A stretch of DNA of 64,000 bases from positions 121,481-185,480 of the forward strand of contig NZ_JAENKV010000002.1 in the NCBI RefSeq assembly GCF_016599045.1, read 5' to 3'. The position numbers and the translations under genes are program-made. Each line of letters opens with the position of its first letter. The first letter of the stretch is position 1. The DNA is from Campylobacter sp. TTU_617 (GTDB lineage: Bacteria; Campylobacterota; Campylobacteria; Campylobacterales; Campylobacteraceae). Positions 9,990-18,922 of this stretch are shown one piece after another. The notes under the pieces are model-generated. The model was not told the origin of the DNA. It worked only from the letters and a program-made list of their open reading frames with translations, and made no database searches.

Positions 9990-10238
9990 TTGGCTTATCA
10001 GTTTAATCAAAATGAAATAGATAATTTTTATAAAAAAATTGCAAAAAATGTTTCCAGATTAAGGAGAGAAAAAGGTTTGTCTCAACTTGAATTAAGTCTT
10101 GAAATAGGTTATAAGTCTTGCTCTTTAGTAGGTGGAGCTGAAGCAGGATATAAAAATATACATTTTAATCTTGAACATCTTTATAAAATTTCAAAAGTCT
10201 TAGATATAGAAATGGCAGAATTTTTTAAAGAGTTTTAA
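9990..10238 (+). CDS. Small XRE/Cro-family HTH regulator
   Basis: 82 residues starting with TTG, 8 bases after a TTAAGG ribosome site. The helix-turn-helix spans about residues 18-70 (NVSRLRREKGLSQLELSLEIG, then the recognition helix and a second helical pair). There is no other domain, so it resembles Cro- or C-protein-type regulators that act as dimers on palindromes. Two matching palindromes lie in the 91 bases between it and the divergent lipoprotein gene. It probably represses both. A controller (C) protein of a restriction system is an alternative, but no methylase is adjacent. Confidence 0.85.
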   Translation: MAYQFNQNEIDNFYKKIAKNVSRLRREKGLSQLELSLEIGYKSCSLVGGAEAGYKNIHFNLEHLYKISKVLDIEMAEFFKEF

Positions 10239-10337
10239 ATCAACTTTTACTAATCATTGATAAAATCCTATTTAATAAAAAGTTATTTTACATTATAAGT
10301 TTTTATGATTTGAAGAGAAAACAAAATGTTGTTTTTG

Positions 10338-11404
<1,067 letters not shown>

Positions 11405-11468
11405 ATTTTAATCCTAAAATTTTATAAAATTTACCATTTTATTTTTAAGTTTTAAAAATTTATTTTAT

Positions 11469-12518
11469 TTAATCATTTAAATTTTTATCTTTTCTTAAAT
11501 TTTTGATTTCTTCTAAAAGAATAAATTTAAGCTCTTTAAGCCCTGTTTTTTCAAGACTTGAAACGTTAATCAAAAAGCTTTGGATATTGTTTATTTCTTT
11601 TAAATAATTTTTTAAATCTTCTAAATTTAGGGTTATTTGCTTAGCAAATTCTTCTCCTAAATTTACACTATCACTTTTTGAAATCATTATGCCAAATTTT
11701 CTTTCATAAAGTTTAGATGAAAATTGTTTAAGTTCATTTCTTAAGATGATAAATTGTTCCTTTAAACTCATTTCTCTCATAGGATCAAGCACAAAAAGTA
11801 AAAAACTTGTTCTTTCAATATGTTTTAAAAATTCAAGTCCTAAACCTTTTCCATTGCTTGCCCCTTCAATAATACCTGGAATATCCGCCATTACAAAAGA
11901 ATTGTATTCATCTACATCTACAAGCCCTAATTTTGGAGTAAGTGTTGTAAATTCATAATTTGCAATCTCAGGTTTGGCATTAGATACTACGCTTATAAGG
12001 GTCGATTTTCCTACATTTGGAAAGCCAACAAGTCCTACATCTGCAATAAGTTTTAATTCAAGTCTTACAAAACGACTTTCCCCTTTTATGCCTGGTTGTG
12101 CATAATCAGGTCTTTGGTTAGTTGCGTGTTTAAAATGTGTATTCCCAAGCCCGCCTTTTCCACCTTTTAAAAATAATTCTTTTTGTCCTTCTTTGGTTAA
12201 ATCAAGCAAAACTTCATTTGTGTTTGCATCAATAATTTGAGTTCCTTCGGGTACTATAAGATTTAAATCTTCACCTTTTTTACCATTTTTATTGCGTCCC
12301 ATTCCTGCAGATCCATTTTGAGCACGTAATTCTTTTTTTCCTTTAAAATTAGCTAAAGTATGTGTATTGTTATCACATATAAAATAAATATTTCCACCAT
12401 TTCCACCATCGCCACCATCAGGACCACCTAAAGGCACGTGTTTTTCACGTCGAAAGCTTACAGCTCCTTTGCCTCCATTACCAGAGGTTAGGGTAATTTT
12501 AACACTATCAATAAACAT
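11469..12518 (-). CDS. obgE: Obg-family ribosome-associated GTPase
   Basis: 349 residues. The glycine-rich Obg fold covers residues 1-158 (many GG repeats such as [12 protein letters not shown]). The G domain follows with P-loop GFPNVGKS at 165-172, the switch DIPG motif near 212-215 and the SKSD-type specificity motif near 281-284. It acts in 50S assembly and growth control. The start is supported by TTAAGG 7 bases upstream. It has its own promoter and is not joined to rpmA as closely as in many bacteria. Confidence 0.97.
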   Translation of the reverse strand: MFIDSVKITLTSGNGGKGAVSFRREKHVPLGGPDGGDGGNGGNIYFICDNNTHTLANFKGKKELRAQNGSAGMGRNKNGKKGEDLNLIVPEGTQIIDANTNEVLLDLTKEGQKELFLKGGKGGLGNTHFKHATNQRPDYAQPGIKGESRFVRLELKLIADVGLVGFPNVGKSTLISVVSNAKPEIANYEFTTLTPKLGLVDVDEYNSFVMADIPGIIEGASNGKGLGLEFLKHIERTSFLLFVLDPMREMSLKEQFIILRNELKQFSSKLYERKFGIMISKSDSVNLGEEFAKQITLNLEDLKNYLKEINNIQSFLINVSSLEKTGLKELKFILLEEIKNLRKDKNLND

Positions 12519-12543
12519 TTATAACCTTAAAAATTTTTGAAAA

Positions 12544-12549
12544 AGTATA
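12544..12549 (-). promoter_or_regulatory. Likely obgE promoter -10 box
   Basis: TATACT on the minus strand within TTTTGATATACTTTTTC, 26 bases before the obgE ATG. It has the T-rich upstream run usual for Campylobacter sigma-70 promoters, which lack a clear -35 box. Confidence 0.5.
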
Positions 12550-13060
12550 TCAAAATAAAATAAAATTCAAAAATTTAACTTTTATAATGTTAATTATTTA
12601 AATTTTAAACTTTTATTTGTATTTATATTTAAGATATTATTTTTTATTATTAAATATTATTAAAATGTAATATTAATAATAAAGAATTTAAATAAAAAAT
12701 TATAAAATATTTTATGGTTTAATATCAATTCTTATAAGTTTTTGTTTAATGATAAATTTGAAGTGAAATTTTAAAAAATACAAAAATTGAATTTTTGCTA
12801 CATTTATATTAATATCTAAAAGATTTTTTTGATATTTTAATTATATTTTGTTTCTCTTATTTTGAAAAATAAATAAAAGAGTATTTTTTATTTATATGAT
12901 TAAAAATAATTTCTATTAAATTTTTAAAATACCAAATAAACTATTTATAATTAAAATTATAAATTATTATTAGTTTTTTTAATTTCGTTTTTATTGTTTT
13001 GCTTGGCAAGTTGTTATTTTAGGTCTTATTTAGAATTTTAAAATTTGATTTATACAAGTA
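12550..13060. other. Non-coding AT-rich gap between obgE and rpmA
   Basis: About 510 bases of very AT-rich sequence with frequent stops in all frames, no convincing ribosome-binding site plus ORF, no tRNA-like fold and no tandem repeat. It is by far the longest gene-free stretch in a window where most gaps are under 100 bases. I see only the obgE promoter at its left end and the rpmA hairpin at its right end. A small RNA or a gene remnant cannot be excluded by eye. Confidence 0.6.
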
Positions 13061-13085
13061 ATTTCTAGACTTTAGTCTAGAAATT
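13060..13085 (-). terminator. Hairpin at the end of rpmA
   Basis: A 12-bp perfect stem (AATTTCTAGACT with AGTCTAGAAATT) and a 2-base loop, overlapping the rpmA stop codon. The downstream minus-strand sequence has only a few T residues, so it is a weak intrinsic terminator or an RNA 3'-end stabiliser. Confidence 0.55.
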
Positions 13086-13338
13086 AAGCAGGATAAACAG
13101 AAACTTTTTTTCTGTCTTTATCTTTTCTTTCAAATTTTACAAAGCCATCAATTAAGGCAAAAAGAGTATGATCTTTTCCCATACCTACATTATTTCCAGC
13201 GTGAGTTGCAGTTCCTCTTTGACGAATAATGATATTTCCAGCTCTAACAAATTCGCCACCAAATTTTTTAACACCTAAACGACGTCCTATAGAATCGCGA
13301 TTATTTTGAGTTGAACCTTGACCTTTCTTGTGTGCCAT
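13084..13338 (-). CDS. rpmA: 50S ribosomal protein L27
   Basis: 84 residues, standard length. It begins [20 protein letters not shown] and contains the conserved [17 protein letters not shown] block. L27 reaches the peptidyl-transferase centre with its N-terminus. It follows rplU by 11 bases in the usual L21-L27 pair. Confidence 0.99.
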   Translation of the reverse strand: MAHKKGQGSTQNNRDSIGRRLGVKKFGGEFVRAGNIIIRQRGTATHAGNNVGMGKDHTLFALIDGFVKFERKDKDRKKVSVYPA

Positions 13339-13349
13339 TCTTTTACTCC

Positions 13350-13658
13350 TTAAGCTTTAATATCTATAACTTTAACACGGGTAAATTGTCTTCTAAAACC
13401 GCGTTTGAGTTTAGAGTCTTTTCTACGTCTTTTTTTATAAATAATAACTTTTTTATCTTTTCCGTGGCATATAACTTCTAAGACAACTTTTGCACCTGCT
13501 ATAAAAGGCGCACCTACCTTTAAATCCTTATCGTTGATAGCTAAAACTTCATTAATTTCTACGCTTGATTTAATTTCTGCTTCAAAATGATCAAGCTTTA
13601 ACTCATCTCCAATACTAACTTTATATTGTTTTCCACTATGTTTAATAATAGCATACAT
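13350..13658 (-). CDS. rplU: 50S ribosomal protein L21
   Basis: 102 residues. It begins [19 protein letters not shown] and ends with the basic [19 protein letters not shown] region that binds 23S rRNA. It is first in the rplU-rpmA operon. The ribosome site AAAAAGGA lies before its ATG, and a structured leader lies further upstream. Confidence 0.99.
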   Translation of the reverse strand: MYAIIKHSGKQYKVSIGDELKLDHFEAEIKSSVEINEVLAINDKDLKVGAPFIAGAKVVLEVICHGKDKKVIIYKKRRRKDSKLKRGFRRQFTRVKVIDIKA

Positions 13659-13687
13659 ATTACTTTTCCTTTTTAAGGTAAGTTACC

Positions 13688-13721
13688 ATAAAGCACCAAA
13701 TTTTTGGTTTAAAAGCTTTAT
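13688..13721 (-). promoter_or_regulatory. Structured leader hairpin upstream of rplU
   Basis: In the minus-strand RNA, ATAAAGC pairs with GCTTTAT (7 bp), and immediately inside ACCAA pairs with TTGGT, with a one-sided TTTTAA bulge. It lies 30-63 bases before the rplU ATG and downstream of a -10 box (TAGAAT, 13746-13741). Ribosomal-protein operons are often autoregulated by such leaders, and L21 leaders are described in other bacteria. Whether this one binds L21 is inference. Confidence 0.45.
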
Positions 13722-13740
13722 TGGCCGATTAAAAGTTTTA

Positions 13741-13746
13741 ATTCTA
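13741..13746 (-). promoter_or_regulatory. Likely rplU-rpmA promoter -10 box
   Basis: TAGAAT on the minus strand in AAATTAGCTAGAATTAAAAC, about 83 bases upstream of rplU. It would give a leader of roughly 75 bases that contains the hairpin at 13688-13721. Confidence 0.45.
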
Positions 13747-13774
13747 GCTAATTTTTCTTTAATTTTTAATGAAT

Positions 13775-14977
13775 TTAAAAACCTAAATTTACTCCACCAC
13801 CTTGTTCTATTTTATAATTTGCATCACGTCCTATTGTATAACCATTTCCATTATTTCCACTATTTAAAGGTCTGCAAATATCGCCTACTTTTACACTTCC
13901 TTCTATAATTTTTGCATAAGAAAGCTTTGGGTTGGTGCGTGTGATTTCAATATTTCCTGTTTTAGTTTCTACTCTTGCTGTATTTTCTTTGGTATAGGCA
14001 TCTTTTATAACTTTTCCAAGTGAAAAACACTCATAAGTATCACCTTGATTTAAACTTTGAGAAAATACAACTTCATTGTTTTCAACACTAGCAACTTTTA
14101 AAGGATAAATAGCATTTAAAATATCTCCTGAAATACGATTTGCTATTTGTTTAAGAACAGATTCATTGGCACTTAGACTATTATCTTTAAGATTTACTTT
14201 CATGCTTAAAGTATTGGAAAATTTAATTTGTCTTGTAGCAAATAAAAGCACACGATAATCTATTACTACTTCAACTTCTGTTTTAGTTTTTCCTGTAAGA
14301 TTACTTGTTTTTTGTTTGCCATCAAGCCCTGAAATAGAAAATAATAAAATATAATCTGTGGCTAATATATTTTTAAGTTTATAAATTTCATCACTTGCTG
14401 TATCGCTACTTTTGATAATAGCTTTTTCCATTTCATAATATCCATTTGAGTCACGATCTAAAACGTTAAATTTACGACTTTGCAATAAATCAGAAATAAT
14501 TTTTTGTTGTAAGCTTGCACCTATGCCACGTTTTATAGGATCTGGCGTTGAGTCAAATACTACTATGCTTCTTCTACTATCCGCACTGAGTCCAGGGGTT
14601 TGGTATTTTTTGGTTGTTGTGGTTTTAAAAATAGTTACATTTGCTACATATTTGCCATTTGCATCTTGTTCAACGCTGTTAATTTCATAAGTATCAGCTT
14701 TACCTTTAGTAGCTTTTGAAATTTGTTCGCTGTAATTATCTTGTATATTTGTTCCTTTATTGTCGGTTGAAACATTAGTGTTGGATTTTTTGAGCGAATT
14801 TATGCTTACTCCACTCATTTTACCTATAGCTTCGATGATAGCGTTATTTATAGCATCTTCACGTGTTAATCCCGTGCCTTCGCCTGTGCTTGATTTTGTA
14901 GAAGTTGTAGTAACAACTTTAGCATTAAGATTTAGGCTTAAAAATAAGCCCAAAAAAAGAATTTGAATTATTTTCAT
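13775..14977 (-). CDS. Secreted protein with CsgG-like domain (Cj0093-type)
   Basis: 400 residues with a cleavable signal peptide (MKIIQILFLGLFLSLNLNAK) and no lipobox, so it should be periplasmic. Residues about 30-60 resemble an LPP20/flagellar-assembly-type helix-strand unit (TREDAINNAIIEAIGKMSG). Residues about 135-300 look CsgG-like: a strand (SIVVFDSTPD), then LQQKIISDLLQSRKFNVLDRD and a strand-rich stretch. The C-terminal part is probably an extra beta domain. It is last in a five-gene block of envelope proteins. Its function is unknown. Confidence 0.75.
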   Translation of the reverse strand: MKIIQILFLGLFLSLNLNAKVVTTTSTKSSTGEGTGLTREDAINNAIIEAIGKMSGVSINSLKKSNTNVSTDNKGTNIQDNYSEQISKATKGKADTYEINSVEQDANGKYVANVTIFKTTTTKKYQTPGLSADSRRSIVVFDSTPDPIKRGIGASLQQKIISDLLQSRKFNVLDRDSNGYYEMEKAIIKSSDTASDEIYKLKNILATDYILLFSISGLDGKQKTSNLTGKTKTEVEVVIDYRVLLFATRQIKFSNTLSMKVNLKDNSLSANESVLKQIANRISGDILNAIYPLKVASVENNEVVFSQSLNQGDTYECFSLGKVIKDAYTKENTARVETKTGNIEITRTNPKLSYAKIIEGSVKVGDICRPLNSGNNGNGYTIGRDANYKIEQGGGVNLGF

Positions 14978-14986
14978 CTTTTATCC

Positions 14987-16324
14987 TTAAAAATCATCTA
15001 AGCTATTTATGATATTGGAGCTTCTTTGGATATTTGAGGATTTTTTAGATTCATTTTTAGTTGCATTGGGTTTTGTATTTAAAACCTCATTTGTATTAGC
15101 TAAATTAGTATAAGAATAAAATCTCACAGCGCCCACATGTTCAATACCATTTTCGCTAGTGTAACTCCATTTTTTAAGAGTACGAATACCACGAATTTTG
15201 CCACTTGCACTCGCTTTTACTTTGCTATTTACCTTATCAATAATATTTGTAATATTTTGAGTTTGCTCTTGGGTGGAATTATCATTAATATTGATACTTT
15301 GCTTGATGATATCTTCATAAGTATCACCTGTTGTTCTTTCATCTTTAAGACTTAAATTTGTATTGATAAATTCTATAATAGCAGCATCTGCCATAGTAAT
15401 TGCTGTTTCTTTAGCTTTATCTTCTAAAATATTTGTTTTTTTAGCATTGCTAGGATCAGCTACATAACCCCAATTTCCATAGCTTAAAATTACAGGTGCA
15501 CCATTTTCATCATAAACTAAGCGAATTCCGTATTCATTAAGAAAACCTTTTTGATCTTTTGGTAAATACTCACTTATTTTTTTACCTTTACCTTTTATAG
15601 TGCTTTGTCTTGCTAATGCCATATCTCTTGCTAATTGACGTGTTTTATTAGAGATAATAGCTATAACTCCTACATCATATTCACCCCTTCTTTGAGTTAC
15701 TATGGTTTGCACAGGAATAAGTCCGCTCATAGAACCTACTGCATTTGTCATAGTTTTATTAAGAAATTCTTGTTTTAATAAAGTCTTTTTTCTTTCTTCA
15801 CTTAAAGAATTTGCATCTATACCCAAATCTTTTAATGCTTTATCAAGCTTAGCGCCAGCTAATTGTGTAAGTTTATTTAAAATTTGATCAATTTTATCAC
15901 CTTTTGGTAATTCATCAAATTCTTTAGCATTAGTAGAATTATCTGCTTCATAGTTTTGAACTTTATTTGTAGCAATTCTTCCAAAAACATCTCTTATAAA
16001 TTCAGTTTGTAAATTTAACATTGCTTTTTGATATGCATTTTGTAAAGCTTGTGCAAATTGTGGATCAGTATCATTTATAGCAACAGTGCTCTTTCCTGTA
16101 TAAAAAGTTTTTCCATCCTTAGTTATGCCATATTCTATTCCAAAATTATCTGCAAATTCTTCAAAGAAATCTTCAATTGATTTTGGAGTGATATCTTTAG
16201 TGCTTGCATCGGACATTTCATTTTGAGTATTTATATCTTGTTGTGTAATTTCGACAGGTTGCGAACCTTGTCCATAAAGCAAACTTGCCACAACTAAAGA
16301 GCTAATTAATAATAATTTTTTCAT
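14987..16324 (-). CDS. Secreted protein of unknown function (Cj0092-type, DUF6844-like)
   Basis: 445 residues with a signal peptide ending near residue 19 (LVVASLLYGQG). The mature part is mostly helical with Lys/Asp/Asn-rich stretches and an RRGEYDVGVIAIISNKTRQLA strand region near 213-233. No enzyme motif is visible. It starts 82 bases after the LpoB-like gene, beyond a strong terminator, so it may be a separate transcript with the 13775 gene, which follows by 9 bases. By memory this corresponds to C. jejuni Cj0092. Confidence 0.7.
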   Translation of the reverse strand: MKKLLLISSLVVASLLYGQGSQPVEITQQDINTQNEMSDASTKDITPKSIEDFFEEFADNFGIEYGITKDGKTFYTGKSTVAINDTDPQFAQALQNAYQKAMLNLQTEFIRDVFGRIATNKVQNYEADNSTNAKEFDELPKGDKIDQILNKLTQLAGAKLDKALKDLGIDANSLSEERKKTLLKQEFLNKTMTNAVGSMSGLIPVQTIVTQRRGEYDVGVIAIISNKTRQLARDMALARQSTIKGKGKKISEYLPKDQKGFLNEYGIRLVYDENGAPVILSYGNWGYVADPSNAKKTNILEDKAKETAITMADAAIIEFINTNLSLKDERTTGDTYEDIIKQSININDNSTQEQTQNITNIIDKVNSKVKASASGKIRGIRTLKKWSYTSENGIEHVGAVRFYSYTNLANTNEVLNTKPNATKNESKKSSNIQRSSNIINSLDDF

Positions 16325-16345
16325 TTTTTTCCTTTATAAATGTTA

Positions 16346-16382
16346 TAAAAAAAGCCCAAGTTTGTTTTTGCAAACTCAGGCT
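16346..16382 (-). terminator. Strong intrinsic terminator after the LpoB-like gene
   Basis: On the minus strand AGCCTGAGTTTG (16382-16371) pairs fully with CAAACTTGGGCT (16364-16353; two G-U pairs). The 6-base loop and a run of seven T residues follow. It ends the 18786-16407 lipoprotein transcript and separates it from the two genes downstream. Confidence 0.9.
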
Positions 16383-16406
16383 AAAATTTTTTAAATAAAT
16401 TTATTT

Positions 16407-17030
16407 TTACCAAGTAACTGATTTGCTTGAACCTGTTTTGTCAATAGTTTTTTCATCTTCCCAATATACAAGACCTGAATTTAAGTCAGTAACTCTTAAT
16501 AAAAAGAAATATTCTACTTGAGTTTTACCATTGCTAAGTTTAACATTGTCTTGTCTTATTTTGCCTGCTAATGAAAAATCAGGTGAAACAAGTGTTCCTT
16601 TTTTGGCTATGGTGCTTTGATTAAATTCATCATTATCTCTTAATTCTCTAACATCTTCGCTCATACTATCAAGCGCTCCACCTGCTGCAACAGCTGAAGT
16701 TAATACAAATTTGCCTGAACGTCTTAATGCTGAGGTGATTTTTGCAGTAAGTTTTTCTGTATCAATTCTTTGAGGAGTATCATTTACTACTCTACCAATA
16801 GCAATAACTTTTCTTTGACCTGCTTTAATATTTGCAAAAGCTGGATCGCTAAGCATACTATTTATCATAGTTTCAGCTGCATTTTCAAAATCTTCTCTAT
16901 CAAGACCTAAAGTAAGCGCGTCACCTTTTTTTACTTGACTTGCTTTTCCATCTGTATAAGTTGTTTGCACACAACCACTAAAAAATAATGCTCCTGCAAG
17001 AGCTGTAACTAAAATTTTTGTTTTTTTCAT
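16407..17030 (-). CDS. LpoB-like outer-membrane lipoprotein
   Basis: 207 residues with a lipobox ending FSGC (Cys20). The mature domain fits the LpoB family (penicillin-binding-protein activator): KVIAIGRVVNDTPQRIDTEKLTAKITSALRRSGKFVL, then PDFSLAGKIRQ, then YFFLLRVTDLNSGLVYWEDEK. E. coli LpoB activates PBP1b in peptidoglycan synthesis. Whether the Campylobacter protein does this is unproven. It is third of three lipoprotein genes in one transcript, 10 bases after the YcfL-like gene. Confidence 0.82.
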   Translation of the reverse strand: MKKTKILVTALAGALFFSGCVQTTYTDGKASQVKKGDALTLGLDREDFENAAETMINSMLSDPAFANIKAGQRKVIAIGRVVNDTPQRIDTEKLTAKITSALRRSGKFVLTSAVAAGGALDSMSEDVRELRDNDEFNQSTIAKKGTLVSPDFSLAGKIRQDNVKLSNGKTQVEYFFLLRVTDLNSGLVYWEDEKTIDKTGSSKSVTW

Positions 17031-17040
17031 TTTTTATCCT

Positions 17041-17409
17041 TTAATTTTTTGTTTTAATATTAATTCTAAAATCTTTTGCTCTAAGATCAGCTGAAATTTT
17101 ATGAATAATTACTTCTTGTTTGGCTGGAATTCTTAAATATTGGTATTCTTCATTTAAGACATCACGCAACACAAAGCCATTGCTATCTAACCAATCTACC
17201 TTATACATAATATCTTTAGAAAAAGTACTATATAAAATTACTTCAAATTCTAAATAACCATTATTGTTGATACGTTTATTAAATTGTTTTACCAAGCTTT
17301 TTGGTAAATTTGAATTTATTATTGCATTGTTAGAAGTGCTTGTATCAGCTTTGTAAGAAGCACAAGCACTAAAAAGCATTACTATAATAAGTAAAAGCCA
17401 TTTTTTCAT
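17041..17409 (-). CDS. YcfL-like lipoprotein (DUF1425)
   Basis: 122 residues with lipobox FSAC (Cys16). The mature part is one small beta-sandwich with the DUF1425 pattern YLEFEVILYSTFSKDIMYKVDWLDSNG near residues 52-78. In E. coli the homologue ycfL is next to lpoB, and the same pair occurs here. The molecular role is not known; co-occurrence suggests work with the LpoB-like protein. Confidence 0.78.
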   Translation of the reverse strand: MKKWLLLIIVMLFSACASYKADTSTSNNAIINSNLPKSLVKQFNKRINNNGYLEFEVILYSTFSKDIMYKVDWLDSNGFVLRDVLNEEYQYLRIPAKQEVIIHKISADLRAKDFRINIKTKN

Positions 17410-17418
17410 TTTTTAACC

Positions 17419-18786
17419 TTATTTTTGGATCAAATCTACACTAGTTGGCAAATAAGGCGCAAAAGAACGCACTATAATTAGAGCATTTTTATTTTTATCA
17501 ATATTATTTTGATAAATTTCTTGCCCTTGTGGATCTTTTATGCTAATACTGCCTGAATTTTCAATCATAGCCACAGAAATACTTTTAGGCAAACCTCTCC
17601 AAGAACGCACATCAGCTTTATTTGTCGCTGCAGTTGCAACTGAGCTTGCTAAAGAAAACCAACCGCCGCTTGAGTCATTATTTGCCACAGCTGCATTTAA
17701 AGTAGTTTTAATAATAGTTTGGGCTAAGGCTTTGCTAATCATTGCTGGCATATTGATTTTAAATTCAGTTGCTACAATATCATCTAAATCTACAACTTCA
17801 GTAGTATTAATACCATTGATATTTAAATTTTCAAAAGAAGCTTCTCTTTTTTTCAAAGTTTGCAAAGCAAGACTTGTACTAATGATATTTTTATTTACTA
17901 TAAAAGGTAAAGTTATGCTAAATTCATCTTTTACTACACCCATACCATTTTCATAAACAACAAAAATATATTTTTTATTATTTTTAGAATTGATTTTTTT
18001 TGCATAATTGTTAAAAATTTTAGCTTCTTTTTGAATTTCTTTATTTTTAGGATTGATGATTGCTACTTCTCTAAATAAATCAGCTGCTTTTCTATAATCT
18101 TGATCCATAAAGAAAAATACAGAAGCAATATAAGTTGCATAAGGATTTACAAATTTTTTGGTTGTATCAAATTCTTTAAATAAACTATTATATTGTTCTT
18201 CGATAACTTTTGAGTTTTCATTCATATTTTTAGCATAATTTGGATCTTCTTTTTTAGCTTTTTCTAAATCTTCTCTATTTTGTGCAATTTGAGCTGCAAA
18301 ATATTCTTTAGCCTTGTCTTGACGCATTAAAGCACGATTAAATTCAACTCTAGCATTGGCATAATCATTTAAATTCATAAAATTAAGCCCTTTATAGACA
18401 TTTACCATAATTCTTTCATATAAAGAACCATCATAATCAACAATGCTATCATTTATTAAAGTAGTAGCTGCGAGTTTTGCACCTTTTTTTCCAACACTTT
18501 CTAAATCTACATCATATTTGTAAGCATCTTCTGCTGCATCGAAAAATTCATTGCTTTTGTTAAATTCTTTACAATTTCTTGCGATTAAACCTGTATTGAT
18601 GCCTGTATAAATAACATCATCATTTTTTTGGATTTTTTCTAAATTTTCATTAAAAAAATCAGCACCGCAATATTTTTGAACTAAAGCATTTTCGAAATTT
18701 GAATTTATTTTAGCTTGATTAGCACAAGCTCCTAAAAATAAACAACTTAAACCTATTAAGGTAGTTTTTAAAGGTATTTTTGTCAT
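17419..18786 (-). CDS. COG3014-like lipoprotein with TPR-like helices
   Basis: 455 residues with lipobox LGAC (Cys21). The N-terminal half (about residues 45-235) is helical and TPR-like (YKGLNFMNLNDYANARVEFNRAL; FFMDQDYRKAADLFREVA). The C-terminal half is strand-rich, with YIFVVYENGMG near 275 and a final domain containing RSWRGLPKSISVA. The composition fits the COG3014 family, found beside lpoB/ycfL homologues in other bacteria. It is first in the three-lipoprotein transcript, with AAGGAA before the ATG. Confidence 0.75.
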   Translation of the reverse strand: MTKIPLKTTLIGLSCLFLGACANQAKINSNFENALVQKYCGADFFNENLEKIQKNDDVIYTGINTGLIARNCKEFNKSNEFFDAAEDAYKYDVDLESVGKKGAKLAATTLINDSIVDYDGSLYERIMVNVYKGLNFMNLNDYANARVEFNRALMRQDKAKEYFAAQIAQNREDLEKAKKEDPNYAKNMNENSKVIEEQYNSLFKEFDTTKKFVNPYATYIASVFFFMDQDYRKAADLFREVAIINPKNKEIQKEAKIFNNYAKKINSKNNKKYIFVVYENGMGVVKDEFSITLPFIVNKNIISTSLALQTLKKREASFENLNINGINTTEVVDLDDIVATEFKINMPAMISKALAQTIIKTTLNAAVANNDSSGGWFSLASSVATAATNKADVRSWRGLPKSISVAMIENSGSISIKDPQGQEIYQNNIDKNKNALIIVRSFAPYLPTSVDLIQK

Positions 18787-18822
18787 AAGATTCCTTGAAA
18801 AGTAAATTAAATTAAACGAAAC

Positions 18823-18828
18823 ATTATA
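18823..18828 (-). promoter_or_regulatory. Promoter -10 box of the three-lipoprotein operon
   Basis: TATAAT on the minus strand in a T-rich context (TTTTTTTATAATG), 37 bases before the 18786 start codon. No other clear promoter is seen before the next genes in that transcript. Confidence 0.65.
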
Positions 18829-18892
18829 AAAAAATAAAAATACATTGAAAACAATCTTTAAATTTTTAACAAATTTTATTTACAAGGTCAAT

Positions 18893-18919
18893 ACAATAAA
18901 AAAAGGGGAAAATCCCCTT
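18893..18919 (-). terminator. Intrinsic terminator after dcuA
   Basis: Minus-strand hairpin AAGGGGA / TCCCCTT with a 3-base loop (18919-18903), followed by a long T run. It starts 4 bases after the dcuA stop and ends the aspA-dcuA transcript. Confidence 0.92.
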
Positions 18920-18922
18920 AAA

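Noticed and set aside
10318..10335. Possible terminator AAAACAA/TTGTTTT between the HTH gene and proB
   Set aside because: A 7-bp stem of almost only A-T pairs, about 80 bases after the HTH stop, with a poor T run; not strong enough to call.
12430..12460. parS-like sequence in obgE (TTTTTCACGTCGAAAG)
   Set aside because: An extra base breaks the TTTCACGTGAAA palindrome, so it does not fit the parS consensus.
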